DNA from: Bugula neritina
Lineage: Eukaryota; Bryozoa; Gymnolaemata; Cheilostomatida; Bugulidae
Direction of reading: 5' to 3'
Length of the DNA: 64,000 nucleotides
Assembly (NCBI GenBank): GCA_964035545.1
Contig: OZ037767.1
Coordinates: 26,211,628 to 26,275,627 of the forward strand
Position numbers and translations under genes: made by a program. A model generated the notes under the pieces. It was not told where the DNA came from. It ran no database searches and saw only the letters and a program-made list of their open reading frames with translations. Positions 1 through 14,110 of the stretch are shown here, in pieces. The number at the start of each line of letters is the position of its first letter. The first letter of the stretch is position 1.

Positions 1-3000
1 GGCCGGAGGTTCAAGCTGCTCACATATCTGTCTCCTTTATGAGAACTGAGGATCAGACCTAGAGCACTGAGCTGCACTTTAGGCATCTGGTCATTCATCA
101 CGTAGTTACCATCCTTAACATCCAGGAAACTCATCATCTGAATTGGATCCGCACTCAGCACTCCTTCACGAAAGAAAGCACAGAAGGTCAACACGAGGGC
201 ACCTGTTACTGCGCTGCCACCATTTTTTTAAATCTTTGCATAGAGAACTTTGACATTGATGCATTATAGCTTGACACATATGTTTTAGAACTCTAAAGCA
301 TAACATTATTTCTTTACCTTTACCACACAGTTTGAAGTTCAGATTTGATGAAAAAGTAGAAATCTCGCTCTTGTCAAAGAGTCCAACTTCGTTAGGTTTA
401 TCGAAAAAAATTTGATTGAATACAGTGGCATGATCTTGAAAATTTAGCCCGACAGGTAGATCAGCAATGAGAGGAATCTGTAACATCACTATTCAGTCTA
501 AGTCACATGTGAATCTCTATTCAGTTTAAATCACAAAGGAAACTATTAGAGGACAAATATATTTGGTTTGAGAATATCATTTGGTGACACAGTACAGTTT
601 AACTAAGTTTTTAGCAACAGTGTGTAAACCCTATAGAGATGAAAACTCCACTACTAATAATCTCTTAACCTAGTAATGCTACTCTCTCAGTATTAGTCAA
701 ACTGTGTCAGCCACTGTAAACGAATTACTCCCACTGCAGTTCCCCAACTTGCAAGCTAGCATGCTAATCACTACACTATAGAGCCTGCTGGGTATCATAA
801 CACCACAGCCCCAAATTAATTTTAATTTTAGATGACAACATCAAAAATTAAAATATTATTGCCTCACTTCAACACCAAATACTTCCTAATACTCAGCAGT
901 AAGGTCAATCACTAACATTATGTTTCTTCAGTTCGGCCTTAGGTCCAACACCAGATAAGAGAAGCAGGTGAGGGGAGTTTATTGCACCCGCTGATACAAT
1001 CACTTCTTTTGTTGCAAGCACTTGGTAGGAGTTGCCTCCTTCTTTCACAAATTCAACTCCAGTAGCTCTTTTACCCTCAAATGTAATCTACAATAAAATA
1101 TTGAACGTAAAGGTTTACATGTCAAGTTTTTAATTTCAGTAGCTAAGCAAGAAAAAACTTTTCATACTTGAATATTTTTTATATTGCTACATTATTTAAC
1201 ATTATTAAACAAACTAACAAAGCTTATCAAAATTGCAATTTATTTCATATACACAGCTGTAAGGTTGCACATGAGGGGTGTACATAGCTATTGTATGCCA
1301 AACTATTATTTTGATATAAACAAATAATTAAAAGCTAGTATATTTAGAATACCAATGGAGGGTTGGCTTATCACTACCAACACAATTTTTTTATTATCTG
1401 AACCAGTAGCTAGTAGCAGTCTCATTAAATATTTTATTAATCAAGTGTGGCTAATGATTTGCTTTTAGGTATTATGGAAATAGCAATACAACTCAGATTA
1501 AATTTACAGTCAGAAAAAAATTAGAATATGCCATTACCAGCAAAGCTGTATGTGACCTAATATAGACTGTCCAGTGCTGGTTTAACATTGTGGGTTTGGA
1601 AAACCATTGAAAGTACTAAAACTATAGATAGTGGATAGTTTTACTGTACATATATAGTATATACCAACATATTTTCTGCTATTCGTGTCAGAGTATATAT
1701 ATTACTTTTTGGTGAATAAAATAAAATTTGCTTTAGGTGAGGACAAGGTAGACAACAGAAAGCGCATGCAGCTGAAACCATCTTTACAACACTCTTTCTA
1801 TACAATATATTAGACATAAAATATGACTAATCTTTATATTCTTTTTGGTAAAAATGCACAAAAACAAACAATAACGTATTCTATTTCTGCTGAAGTATGC
1901 TGCTAGTTTTATTACCTTAGTGACATGAGCATTAGTGATAACGTGAAGATTTGACCTTGACATTGCTGGTCTAAGATAGGCTTTAGCTGTACTACATCTC
2001 TCTCCATTTCTTATTGTAGTGTGTGACTTCGTAGCCCCTTTGCACAATAATATTCTAAATTGCATAAAGTAGGCTACTTGTAAAAAAATACAACTTTCAA
2101 TTACATAATTCTTACAATTTCTATAGAAATTACTTAAACTTAACGAAATTAAAGCTTTTGCAAAAGCTACAATATCTGTTGATCTATCTGCCTAACTGTC
2201 TAACACGTGTCGAGCACATTCATAGCACATCTATAGCATATAAATATGGCATATATTACATAGCACATATAACATAGTTATAGCATATGGGAAAGACAAC
2301 TTCCAACCAACCATTGTTGACTCCACTGTTATAGCATGGGTTCTCAGGTACACCAAGTTCTGAAGACGCCTCAATCAGAAGGTCACAAATTCTATAAGTA
2401 CTGTTTAGTGATACAGTAAGTGGGCCACGGTGACCTAAATCATCTGTAATCAATACAACATATTATAGTATAGATAATTTGATTTGAGTTGATTTAAATT
2501 AACAAATCAAATTTGTTAGCTGTATGCTTACTAAATGGAGGTGCACACAAATAGCAATGCAGGAGTTACAACTTGATAAAATTTAACTTGAGGTTAACAC
2601 CTTACAATAATGTTTGTCAAATTATTTTAAGTTCAACTAAAGAAGCTTGTAAATATTTAGTAATAGGTTTAGTTTGTGCTGGTTTCAGTTGTGTGTATTA
2701 TAGTCCAAACTCTATACTTTATCTGTGCACACTCACACTGGGAAAAATATACAGCTTACAACAAAACTGTGTGATAACGTACAAATCTTATCAGTAGATA
2801 TTGAAACTAGAGCAAAACATAGTTGAAGCTTTGACTTTCAACAGATAAGCATTCATATTGTTATAGCCATTGAAATGCTACATAACACAACACCAAACCT
2901 CTATCTCTCATGAAATAGTTCTCCATCTTCTTAAAGTACTCCTTCACATTGTCCCAACCCCATCCTTCACAGCCCTTCTGTTCCCAACTGTCATAGTCAT

Positions 3001-5488
3001 CTCTATGACCTCTAGCATATATCATCCAGTTTACAGAACTACCACCTCCTAGCACCTTGCCATGCTGCGTGTAACTTCTCTGTAAAACCAGATACTTGGA
3101 ATACAGATTGATCAAACTTTCACTTATCAATTTCACAAGCTCACGATAAAATATCCAATCACTTTTTCCACATATTATGGTGGTTTGCTCTATGCAGCGC
3201 TTATACTCATATCACCATAACTGCAAGCTGGTTTCTCAACACGATGTCATGTTTGCTTTCCACACCAAAAGTATATTTTCCAATTAAATATATTTTTAAT
3301 TTTGTCATCACGATCTATAGTTGGCTACAAAATCTAAAAATAAAAATCAACACTGATCTTTATCGTGCAGTGAATTTCGTGTATCTAAAAAAAATTGAAT
3401 GTAATATTGTTTGAGAATGCAAAATGCTTCAAATAAAATGACGTATTGTAAAACTATGTATATTTAAAATGCTGGACAACTTCCAAATAAAAGATGCCTA
3501 TATATAAACCAGTTTATACTATAAATAGTTCTCATATAATATTGCACAATGCGGTAGGTCTAGCTGTGAAGTGGTTGCAGTAATAGCAGAATTCCAGTTT
3601 TCTTCAATTGATACCATAATTTACTTGCAATGAAAAATCTTGAAGACCATCAGCAAGCATAATATATGCAATAAATAAATATATAAATCACTGATTCATA
3701 GCGAAAACAGGCATTAGCTAGAATGAATATATAGTAAACAGTCTATAACCAAATGGTAGAGCCCCACTCTCAGTGAATCCACTAAAGGCACACTCTTTCA
3801 ATAGACAAAAACCAGAGACAAGAACTGTCTTATATTTATATTACTGAAGTTGACTGAGCACTGTTGCCTGAGAAGTACCTGGTCTTTGTATGCCTGGCAG
3901 TTATCTTGGGGGGCCGTCAGGTCCTGCCACATTGCATCAGGCTCAGTACAAGCTTGTGCCGCAAGAAGTGGAACCGGTATAGCAGGGTACTTTGTCTCTT
4001 CATCACCAGCCTCAATCAGAAGAACCTTGAACTTGCCACTTGCTGACAGCCGATTGGCTAATACACAGCCAGCAGACCCTGCACCTACTGCATATCCACA
4101 AAACATATAAAACTGTTAACTCATAACTCCTGCGTGTATAGCATTGCGCCAGCATAATATACAATAAACTCATACTGTAAAGTAATATTATACAAAGATA
4201 TAATATACAAAACTGTTAATAGAGAGTCCCTGAGTTTGAGGTTGGTGGAGGTGCGAGATTGAGAGCTAATAATGCACACAAGGGCCAAAAATGCTTAGCC
4301 AAAAAAAACTTAGCATAGACTGGCCACTACTGCCCCCCTCCCCCCCCCACCCGAAACTATCCGAAATTGAGAGAATTTGACAATTATACTGATTAAAAAC
4401 CCAGGCTAGTATTCTAGACTCTATATAGGGCAAAACTAAAATTTCATCAAAGGGTCATAACAAACTGCAAAAAGTACAACACATTACTTTTATCTAAGTC
4501 TAGGGTCATAAGCTGCGTACATAGTGTCTATCATATTTCATATTGTATGACACCTAATGATTTATGTACTGTGTCATTAGTCAGTTCACAAGCTATTGAA
4601 ATTTTTGGCATGCAGCTGGTTCAGTAATGTTTAAAAAGCTACTAAAGTATCCAACAGGTTCAGTATATAAGAAATATAGCAGTGCAATAAATCAAACCTG
4701 CACACATAATATTATATTTAAAATTATTGCAATCTGTATTTATATTACAATGTATGCAGATTATACCACGGTAGGTCCTATAACCTATCGAAAAGGTGTG
4801 GAAGTATGGACATTTGTACCACTACAGAAGTGTAATATAAGGGATGCAGTATAATCCTATGTGGACATGCTATATAAGTACAATGTACAGTATAATCATA
4901 CTATAAACCTATATAATATACATTAGAGTCATACTATAAACCTGTATAATATACAGTATAATCATACTATAAACCTATATAATATACATTAGAGTCATAC
5001 TATAAACCTATATAATATAGAGTATAATCATACTATAAACCTATATAATATAGAGTATAATCATACTATAAACCTAAATAATATACTGTATAACCATACT
5101 ATAAACCAATACGATATACAGTATCTACTCATACTATAAACCTATATAATATAGAGTATAATCATACTATAAACCTAAATAATATACAGTATAATCATAC
5201 TATAAACCTATATAATACACAGTATACTCATACTATAAACCCACATAATATACGGTATAATCATACTATAAACCAATATAATATACAATATAATCATACA
5301 TTAAAGTAATCCTGTAACTCACCAATAACAAAATCATAATGGCTGTCACATTGCGTCACGACTCCACTTCTGGAATACTTTAAGAGCTGTCTGATGCCGA
5401 CAGCTAGTGAGACTGTAGCTATTACACCAGGTACTAGCTTCTTTCTGTCAGTCAGAATATCAGTAACTAATGACTTCAACTCTTCCAT
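1..5488 (-). CDS. GMC-family FAD oxidoreductase, choline-dehydrogenase-like (partial, C-terminus off the left edge)
   Basis: FAD-dependent oxidoreductase of the glucose-methanol-choline family, oxidising an alcohol to an aldehyde; the substrate is not decidable here. Exons in gene order: 5323-5488, 3879-4087, 2899-3079, 2301-2443, 1916-2026, 917-1087, 318-477 and 1-202 (continues left). All phases agree and about 447 codons are visible. Residues 20-35 form a hydrophobic N-terminal segment, possibly a membrane anchor or targeting signal. The FAD-binding glycine motif VGAGSAGC is at about 56-63. GMC signature 1 ([12 protein letters not shown]) is at about 132-143 and signature 2 ([15 protein letters not shown]) at about 304-318. 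The catalytic histidine region lies beyond the window. The donor of exon 4 (GTTGTC) is weak and is the least certain junction. A (CA)n array lies just upstream of the start codon, and a 33-bp minisatellite fills part of intron 1. Confidence 0.88.
4881..5300. repeat. 33-bp minisatellite in intron 1 of the GMC gene
   Basis: About 12-13 head-to-tail copies of a 33-bp AT-rich unit containing the core ACTATAAACCTATATAATAT. Copies start at 33-base spacing (for example 4901, 4934, 4967, 5000, 5033) and carry point changes. It lies inside intron 1 and ends about 20 bp before exon 1, very close to the splice donor. Confidence 0.9.
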
Positions 5489-5494
5489 CTTGTA

Positions 5495-7964
<2,470 letters not shown>

Positions 7965-8818
7965 CATCTTGTGTGTAGAACGCTGCCTGACATGCATTCT
8001 TTGAGTTGATACAGTTCACCGCACACTCTAGCTTACTTCTAGCGTCAACTATCCTGTCCACCTCTGCACTCTGTTCAGATAAATCGACATTCTTCTCAAC
8101 TGGAATTTTGCTGGTTGTACAGCTCCCCAAGTCTAAAAGAGCAATTTTTTCTTTTGCAGATTGTACAGAGAACCAAGAGATAAAACTTGAAGACTGGATT
8201 GCTTTTGTCTGATATAATCATTATAACGACATATCATTTTGGTCTACAGATACCATGATCATTTCAATAATAGTAAAATTTTAAATACAATAAAAATGTA
8301 TTTTGAAAGAAGTTTATAAGCATCTTCTATTACTAATTATAGGTATTACCACAGCCATATTGATTAATGCGAAACTATATTGTATACGTGTATTTAAGAT
8401 GGTTGTAATATGTTGTTAAAATATACACAGATTTTAACACTCAACCATTTGTTGTATTTTTTAGCTGCCTACAAAATATAAAGTTATGTATAATATGTTT
8501 ATCAAGTATGTTTTTTATCTAGGCACGCACTTGGTTAAAGATATAGTTTATAAACATAGTTTCTATGTGGGTTTCCTCATTAGTATCTAGCCTTTTTTAT
8601 AGCATAGACTACTCATACAATGGTTCATAGTCAATAAAGCTACTTAACCTACAAAAATTATACTGCTGAACTATTTTATATAACAAAGTAAGGGTGGCTA
8701 ATAGTTTCACCCTAAATTTCAAGCCTGAGGTCACCCTACCTAAGGCTGATTCAGTTGATCCGTTGAGAGTGAGCAGTAGGATGCTGTAAACAAACCCTTC
8801 AACTCCTTTCAGCTTCAT
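7965..8818 (-). CDS. Two 5' exons of a probable secreted/membrane PAN (apple)-like domain protein
   Basis: Unnamed gene. Exon 1 (8735-8818) begins at an ATG and encodes a short N-terminus with a hydrophobic core (FVYSILLLTL), like a signal peptide. Its donor AGG|GTGACC leaves phase 0. Exon 2 (7965-8208) has a CAG acceptor, runs open for 244 bp and ends at a good donor (GATG|GTAAG) in phase 1. Near the end of exon 2 is the cysteine pattern LECAVNCINSKNACQAAFYT, which resembles the core helix of PAN/apple domains. Later exons were not found to the left, so the gene is incomplete in my model. The coding call for exon 2 rests on the cysteine pattern plus consistent splice sites. The pairing with exon 1 is inferred from phase and signal-peptide character. 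Confidence 0.5.
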
Positions 8819-9548
8819 TTTCACAAGTAAAGTTGTTTCACCAGATGACTGATGTCATCTCATATTTAATTTTTAATCAATAGTTTAATGCTGACATTTA
8901 CGTCTACTCAAAGAACACAAGTCAAGTTTTCTTATAGAATATTGATTTTAAAGAATGTAAACAATAAAAGGTTAAACACATAATATGTCTACAAGGTTTG
9001 TAATATTACATACAGGTTGGTTAGATACTAAAAGGCACTTACAAATATTTTTTGTATAGCATGATTGGTGATGCAGGGTCTATTACTCCTATAAAGTAAA
9101 ACGTACTATTATAATTATGATTACTAATTATTGCATTTGTATATAATATGTAAAATATATGTATAGTAAAAGCATAGAAAAATAGTTATTAAATTGAGTA
9201 AAAATATTACAAACTATTCTTTGTGTTGTTAATATTATTATGCAACATAGCATTATTTCCAAAGCATTATTTTAAAATGGTATAGTTGTTGAAAAGAATA
9301 TTTTGTGATGATATTATTATACATAGTTTAGACTTTAGTAGTTCATAGAATAATTTATAGAAGCACCTATAACATATTGAGTATATAAGTTTCATTTGTA
9401 GAATGACACACTTTTAGATAATAGATATTTCTGTTGATTTTTAGCATTAACACAGTTACAATATTATTTTAGACATGCACATTAAGCTCAAAGATTAAGT
9501 TCTAAATTCCCAGTTTCCAAGTTGACTCAAAATAGTTTAGTAAAGCTG

Positions 9549-11990
9549 CTATTGCTTTTTGATGATGTCATCACACAGTTGTTGGATGAGATCTCTAACT
9601 TGATGACTCCCTCCATTACGGGCTCCTAGGCTGGCCACCATCACTCCTGATACTCCAAGTCCATAGTCTACAGCACTGTACTTAGTCATATCCTGTTTCC
9701 CAGCTTTGCTGTAAAGATTTATTTTATACAATACATGTATATTGAGCTAAAATTGTTATAACTTTTATCAGATGCATATCAAAATAATATAGACTTATAA
9801 CAATATGCGCTAGTGCACTTGTCAGTTAATAATTTATATACAAATATACTAAATATTAAACAGAAAATAGCTAAAGGTTTGACCGAATTTTTATGACTAT
9901 TTTTGGAATGTTATGTAATACTATTAGTATGCAGTGTTGTAGTAACCATTATTTAGTGTTATATAGTTAATCTTACCTCTTGATGAAGTACAGGCGATAA
10001 GACTTGAAGAAACACATCAGGGAAATAACCAGAGTACAAACAGCATTAACAAAAATAGCAATAGTTACTCCATACACCCAGATTAGTACTGATTTTAAAA
10101 GAGGATCAGCAATGAAGTACAGAGTGTCATCTGATATTATAGACTCCTGGGTTATCAGACACTGAACAGTGTAATGGTGGAGGTTTTGACCGAGTTTTCT
10201 TACCTAAAATAGATCATGTACATTATAGAAAGTAAAACACCGACACCCAGGCATGCAAAAATACAATCAAACACAATATTATAGTTACTCCCCTTTGCAT
10301 TAGACTCACAACTGATAAGCTCTATCATTGGAAAAAACAATAAAACCGTCTAATTTTTTTTCGTTGCGCAAATTATTTTAAATGTGATGTGTCATAGTCA
10401 CATCGGAATTTAAGCAACTTTTCTGCCTTTAAAAAAAGTTAAAACTTTCAGAAATACATACTGAAAAGTCACACAACACAGAAACTGATGCGCTGGTATC
10501 TTCTACTTGGCTTATACTTTGTATAGAGGTGGTGGCAGAGCTGGTGTTCATCTGAGAAACTGCTTGAACATTGAGTACTTTCAGTATGAGAATCACACAG
10601 ACAATTACAGAGCCTAGCTTGGTGATGATTAACCTGAAAATAATGTCACATTGTGCTGCGTCTAACATTTCTATTTACAAAATTTATGTAAACTAAAAGC
10701 CTAAATAAACTTGCTGTAATATATAATTTGCTGTGCTTATTTCTCACCCAACATGCAGAAGAGATCAACCTTCTAGCCTAATGTCACCAAACAAACTTAT
10801 ATATAAGTAGCTCTCAAATATATTATACTAGGTAATTGGTGTTTATTGACGTTACTAATAATATTTGGGAATGGACCGCAATATCAAAAACGAGGTGAAT
10901 ACAAGCACGCATAAGCTACTATTTATAGATTGCACATGTCATAATTCATGAAATATTTCAGAAAACTCTAGAATTTACTTTTTTGCAATCGCCTTTGGGG
11001 TAAATCCTGAGCTTACCACAAAATGAGGCTGAGATGTTTCCATACACTGTTTCCATTATTCACTATAAACTCTGAGCCATCTATATTTCCAGCCATTGCT
11101 CTCCACAAAAATAAAGGTGCTAAACTTAAAACTCCCAGCAGAATCAAAGTAGTGAATGGAGGTGTTGTCTTCGTAGGAAATAAAGATTTTAGACTAATCT
11201 AAAAGTAAGTATTGAATATAAGTATAAGATATGCGTGTGTAATAAGCTGAAATTAATTAATTATCATTATGGGCTATCTTCGAAGGTTTTAAATGACTAA
11301 TAATTCTTTCTAATGAGAGAGTGAAATCTTATAAGTTACAGGCAAAAGTAAATAATAAAAATTATTTTTATCAAGTAGCATATGTGATGTTGAAATATAA
11401 AAGGCAATGTTGAAGAAATACTGTATTTATCATACAATTCAGACACCCATGAGTAGCATTTTAAGTAAGGCTACAGATATATTTCTATTACTAAAACATA
11501 CTCAAAATAAAACTATTTGAAAAATTAATCTAAAAGCGTAACTGGTTGTTTGATTTTTCAAAATCTTTAAAAGAATCTCTGCTTTTATTGATAAAAGTAA
11601 AGGACTAAGTTACTTTCTGCATTAAATTAATGATCAAATTCAAAAAATTTAGCTAGAGCAACATTTGAATATAATTATACACATTGTATATTTGATATAA
11701 CAAAATAATTTACTGGCTTCGGAGTTGTGTCGACATCCGGTATGAAGTAATCACTGAAGTTGTATTCATATAGCTTGGCCTGATCACTCAAACAGATCTG
11801 GTGCCCATAATCTATCCAGTCACTTGAAAACTCAGCAGGGAACCAGCAACTTATGTTTTCTTTTGAAACGGCAGCACCTTGTGAAGGAGATGCAAAGACC
11901 AGCAGAAAGGCAGATGTAATCAGAATAATAGGAGTTACCAGGTAGAGAAGGAACTCTATGTAATTGAAGTCCCACCATAAATGCCCAACT
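9549..11990 (-). CDS. Innexin gap-junction/hemichannel protein, paralog 1 (N-terminal exon not located)
   Basis: Four-pass membrane channel subunit of the innexin family. Exons in gene order: 11714-11990, 11017-11198, candidate microexon 10770-10810, 10462-10670, 9977-10203, 9549-9708 (stop TAG at 9549-9551). The first exon found starts in phase 2, so a short upstream exon with the ATG is missing; paralog 2 has one. It contains TM1 (FLLYLVTPIILITSAFLL), extracellular loop 1 with the classical SCWFPAEF motif and a second cysteine (GHQICLS), TM2 (TTLILLGVLSLAPLFLW), TM3, extracellular loop 2 with CDFS and YTVQC cysteines, and TM4. The microexon is proposed only because it restores frame between TM2 and TM3. 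Exon 10462-10670 is nearly identical to its paralog while the TM1-TM2 exons are well diverged. Confidence 0.85.
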
Positions 11991-13885
11991 CTGTGAGAGA
12001 AAGAGGGAAGTGTTTGGAATAACAGTTGTATAATTTATATATAAATTGACAAGGATTCCTATGCTAAACTTCATCATCTTCAGAGGTAATCAATTAAAAA
12101 GTTCAAGGTCAAAGGTTATAGATATATGATTAGGTCAAGTAACTTGAATGCAATCTATCTGACCCCTAGAGTAGTTCAAACTGCATCATGTTTGCTTATT
12201 TCAAACTTGTGAAACATGAAAAATAGCTTAAATTATCTGCTAGCTAGGCTTTGGATATTACTTACAAGTGTATATACTACACTAGTGCTGCTAAGTCAGC
12301 ATGTATTTCTACTAAGCATAACCAGATGTTTACTCCAGTTGAATTCTACTTCAGAGCATAGAATAAAATAAGTTGATAACTAACTTTATAAGCCCATCAT
12401 TACTTTAATAACTAGACTCTTAGCCTTTTAAAGACAAATAAAAAAGCGTGTTCTGCAAACATGTTCTTAGACTGTGTTACATCGACGTGTGGTTCATAAA
12501 AGCCTATTGTTGTATTCTTGAGTAGAAAGGATAATTTATGTAGATATCATACAATGTCGTATATTTGAATTCCAGAAAAATACAATTAGCTCAGAGAAAA
12601 TTCACTGTTTATATACAAAATATTATACATAGCTTTTTAGTGATAGCCGATCATAATACAAAGTTATAATAGATGCTTCATGGCTATATGGCTACATGCT
12701 ATATGGCTACATGCTATATGGCTACATGCTATATGGCTACATGCTATATGGCTGTTATTTATTGTCATAGTCAGGGCTGTAGCAGCATCCGTTGCATATG
12801 TAACACCTATAGAGAATTTTAGTAGCTTTCAAGCAAAGGAAACAAAGCATCAAAGTAAATATAAGGAAAAACATAGAGCTATTGGTTGTGATGTTTAGTA
12901 AACATTGATTACATTCATATTCCAAATAAAAGTTTAAAGTTGACATTTCCAAAGATTCAGTTTTAAGTATAATAACTCATACTGCACCTAGCACTGTGTT
13001 CACCAATCAACTAGTCTGTAATACTGCTAAGCTGCTGCATTCAGTTTAACTTGCTAACCAATAAGTGTGGTATGCAAGTTTTAAAGCTACTATAGTCCAG
13101 CATTCTGTTTTTAAGAATGCTAAACTTGCACGTGTTTATGTTGCATAGCCAAAGTTGGAGAACATATTCCGTGCTGACTATAATACATGCTACTATAGTG
13201 ACGTTAGTTACTGTTTGATACTTAAATTATTTGCTGTTATACAGGTTACTGTTACTCACACAGTTACACTTACACTTACAGCCTACAGGTATGTGGTCTG
13301 AGTAACTTTACTTACTGTCTGTGACAATCAGTTGATGTCTGATGGTACTGCTCCTCATTTACATATTTTTCTGCCATTTCCCAACTATTAGTAAAGTATA
13401 GGTGAACTACTTATACACCCTCTATAGTGTGCACTATAGCTCAAGTACAGGTTGTGTATGCTTCTAGCTCACTGCTAGTTACTAGCTATTAGGCTACAAC
13501 CCACAATGCTTTACACTTTCACAGCTATGTCAGCTGGTGTTGCCTAGCTTAGCCTTTGCTCTTTAGCTAGGATATTTAGTATGTAAGGTCTTTTGTTATG
13601 ATGTTTATTGCATCAGAAGGAAATAAATGATGATTTCAGCTTTTGCAATCTTGTTACTGATAATGGTTGTCAATTGAACAAACAATGCCCTAGTTTATGC
13701 CTGTACAGTGTACAGTTTGTATGCAGGTACACTACTTGAACATCATATAGAATTTTAAACTTACTGCATATAAGTGTGCAGTAGCCTACATTGTCGGCAT
13801 AATACTTCATTATACGGTTCATATCATATGATATATACATGTATATAATATATTATGATATGTGACAAATAATAGACCATAATTA
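11991..13885. other. Spacer between innexin genes, mostly unrecognised
   Basis: No convincing exon was found. The missing first exon of innexin paralog 1 should be here if it resembles paralog 2 (about 80 bp, ending in phase 2), but no segment fits both ATG and donor phase. A short 15-bp tandem repeat is at 12686-12753. Confidence 0.5.
12686..12753. repeat. 15-bp tandem repeat, about 4.5 copies
   Basis: Perfect head-to-tail copies of ATATGGCTACATGCT at 12686, 12701, 12716 and 12731, followed by a partial copy. Confidence 0.95.
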
Positions 13886-13889
13886 TATA

Positions 13890-14110
13890 GGGAGCAGCCG
13901 TGGTCTATAGGGGTTAGAGCGTTTGCCTATAGTAAACAGGAAGTCATGTGTTCAAACCTGGACAAAGGACATTGGTGATGTTAGGAAGAGCATCCAGTCA
14001 TAATTGCTCCTGTGCCTCATCTAAATAATAACTCCTTAGCCTGCTTCAACAAAAAACCCTTTCCATCAGGGGTTTCTCACAGGGATGGCGACTATAAACT
14101 TGCATGAGTG
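13890..14110 (+). mobile_element. tRNA-derived SINE-like element
   Basis: The 5' part looks like a decayed tRNA head, with an A-box-like CGTGGTCTATAGGGGTTAGA and a B-box-like GTGTTCAAACCTG about 40 bases later. The body follows (AGGAAGAGCATCCAGTCATA), resembling the conserved central domain of several invertebrate SINE families (Ceph-domain-type, from memory). The 3' end is approximate and no clear target-site duplication was seen. Confidence 0.6.

Noticed and set aside
3850-4110. Plus-strand open frames of 60-86 codons opposite GMC exon 2
   Set aside because: Antisense shadows of a conserved FAD-domain exon.
4881-5300. Regular 33-bp repeats as a CRISPR-like array
   Set aside because: The units are contiguous without unique spacers, and the window is animal DNA.
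11832-12077. 81-codon minus-strand frame starting MMKFSIGIL
   Set aside because: It overlaps innexin exon 2 in the wrong frame; the correct frame shows the innexin TM1 and SCWFPAEF motif.
13302-13361. Possible first exon of innexin paralog 1 (ATG to a GTAAGT donor on the minus strand)
   Set aside because: It ends in phase 1, but the next exon needs phase 2, and it does not resemble the paralog's N-terminus.
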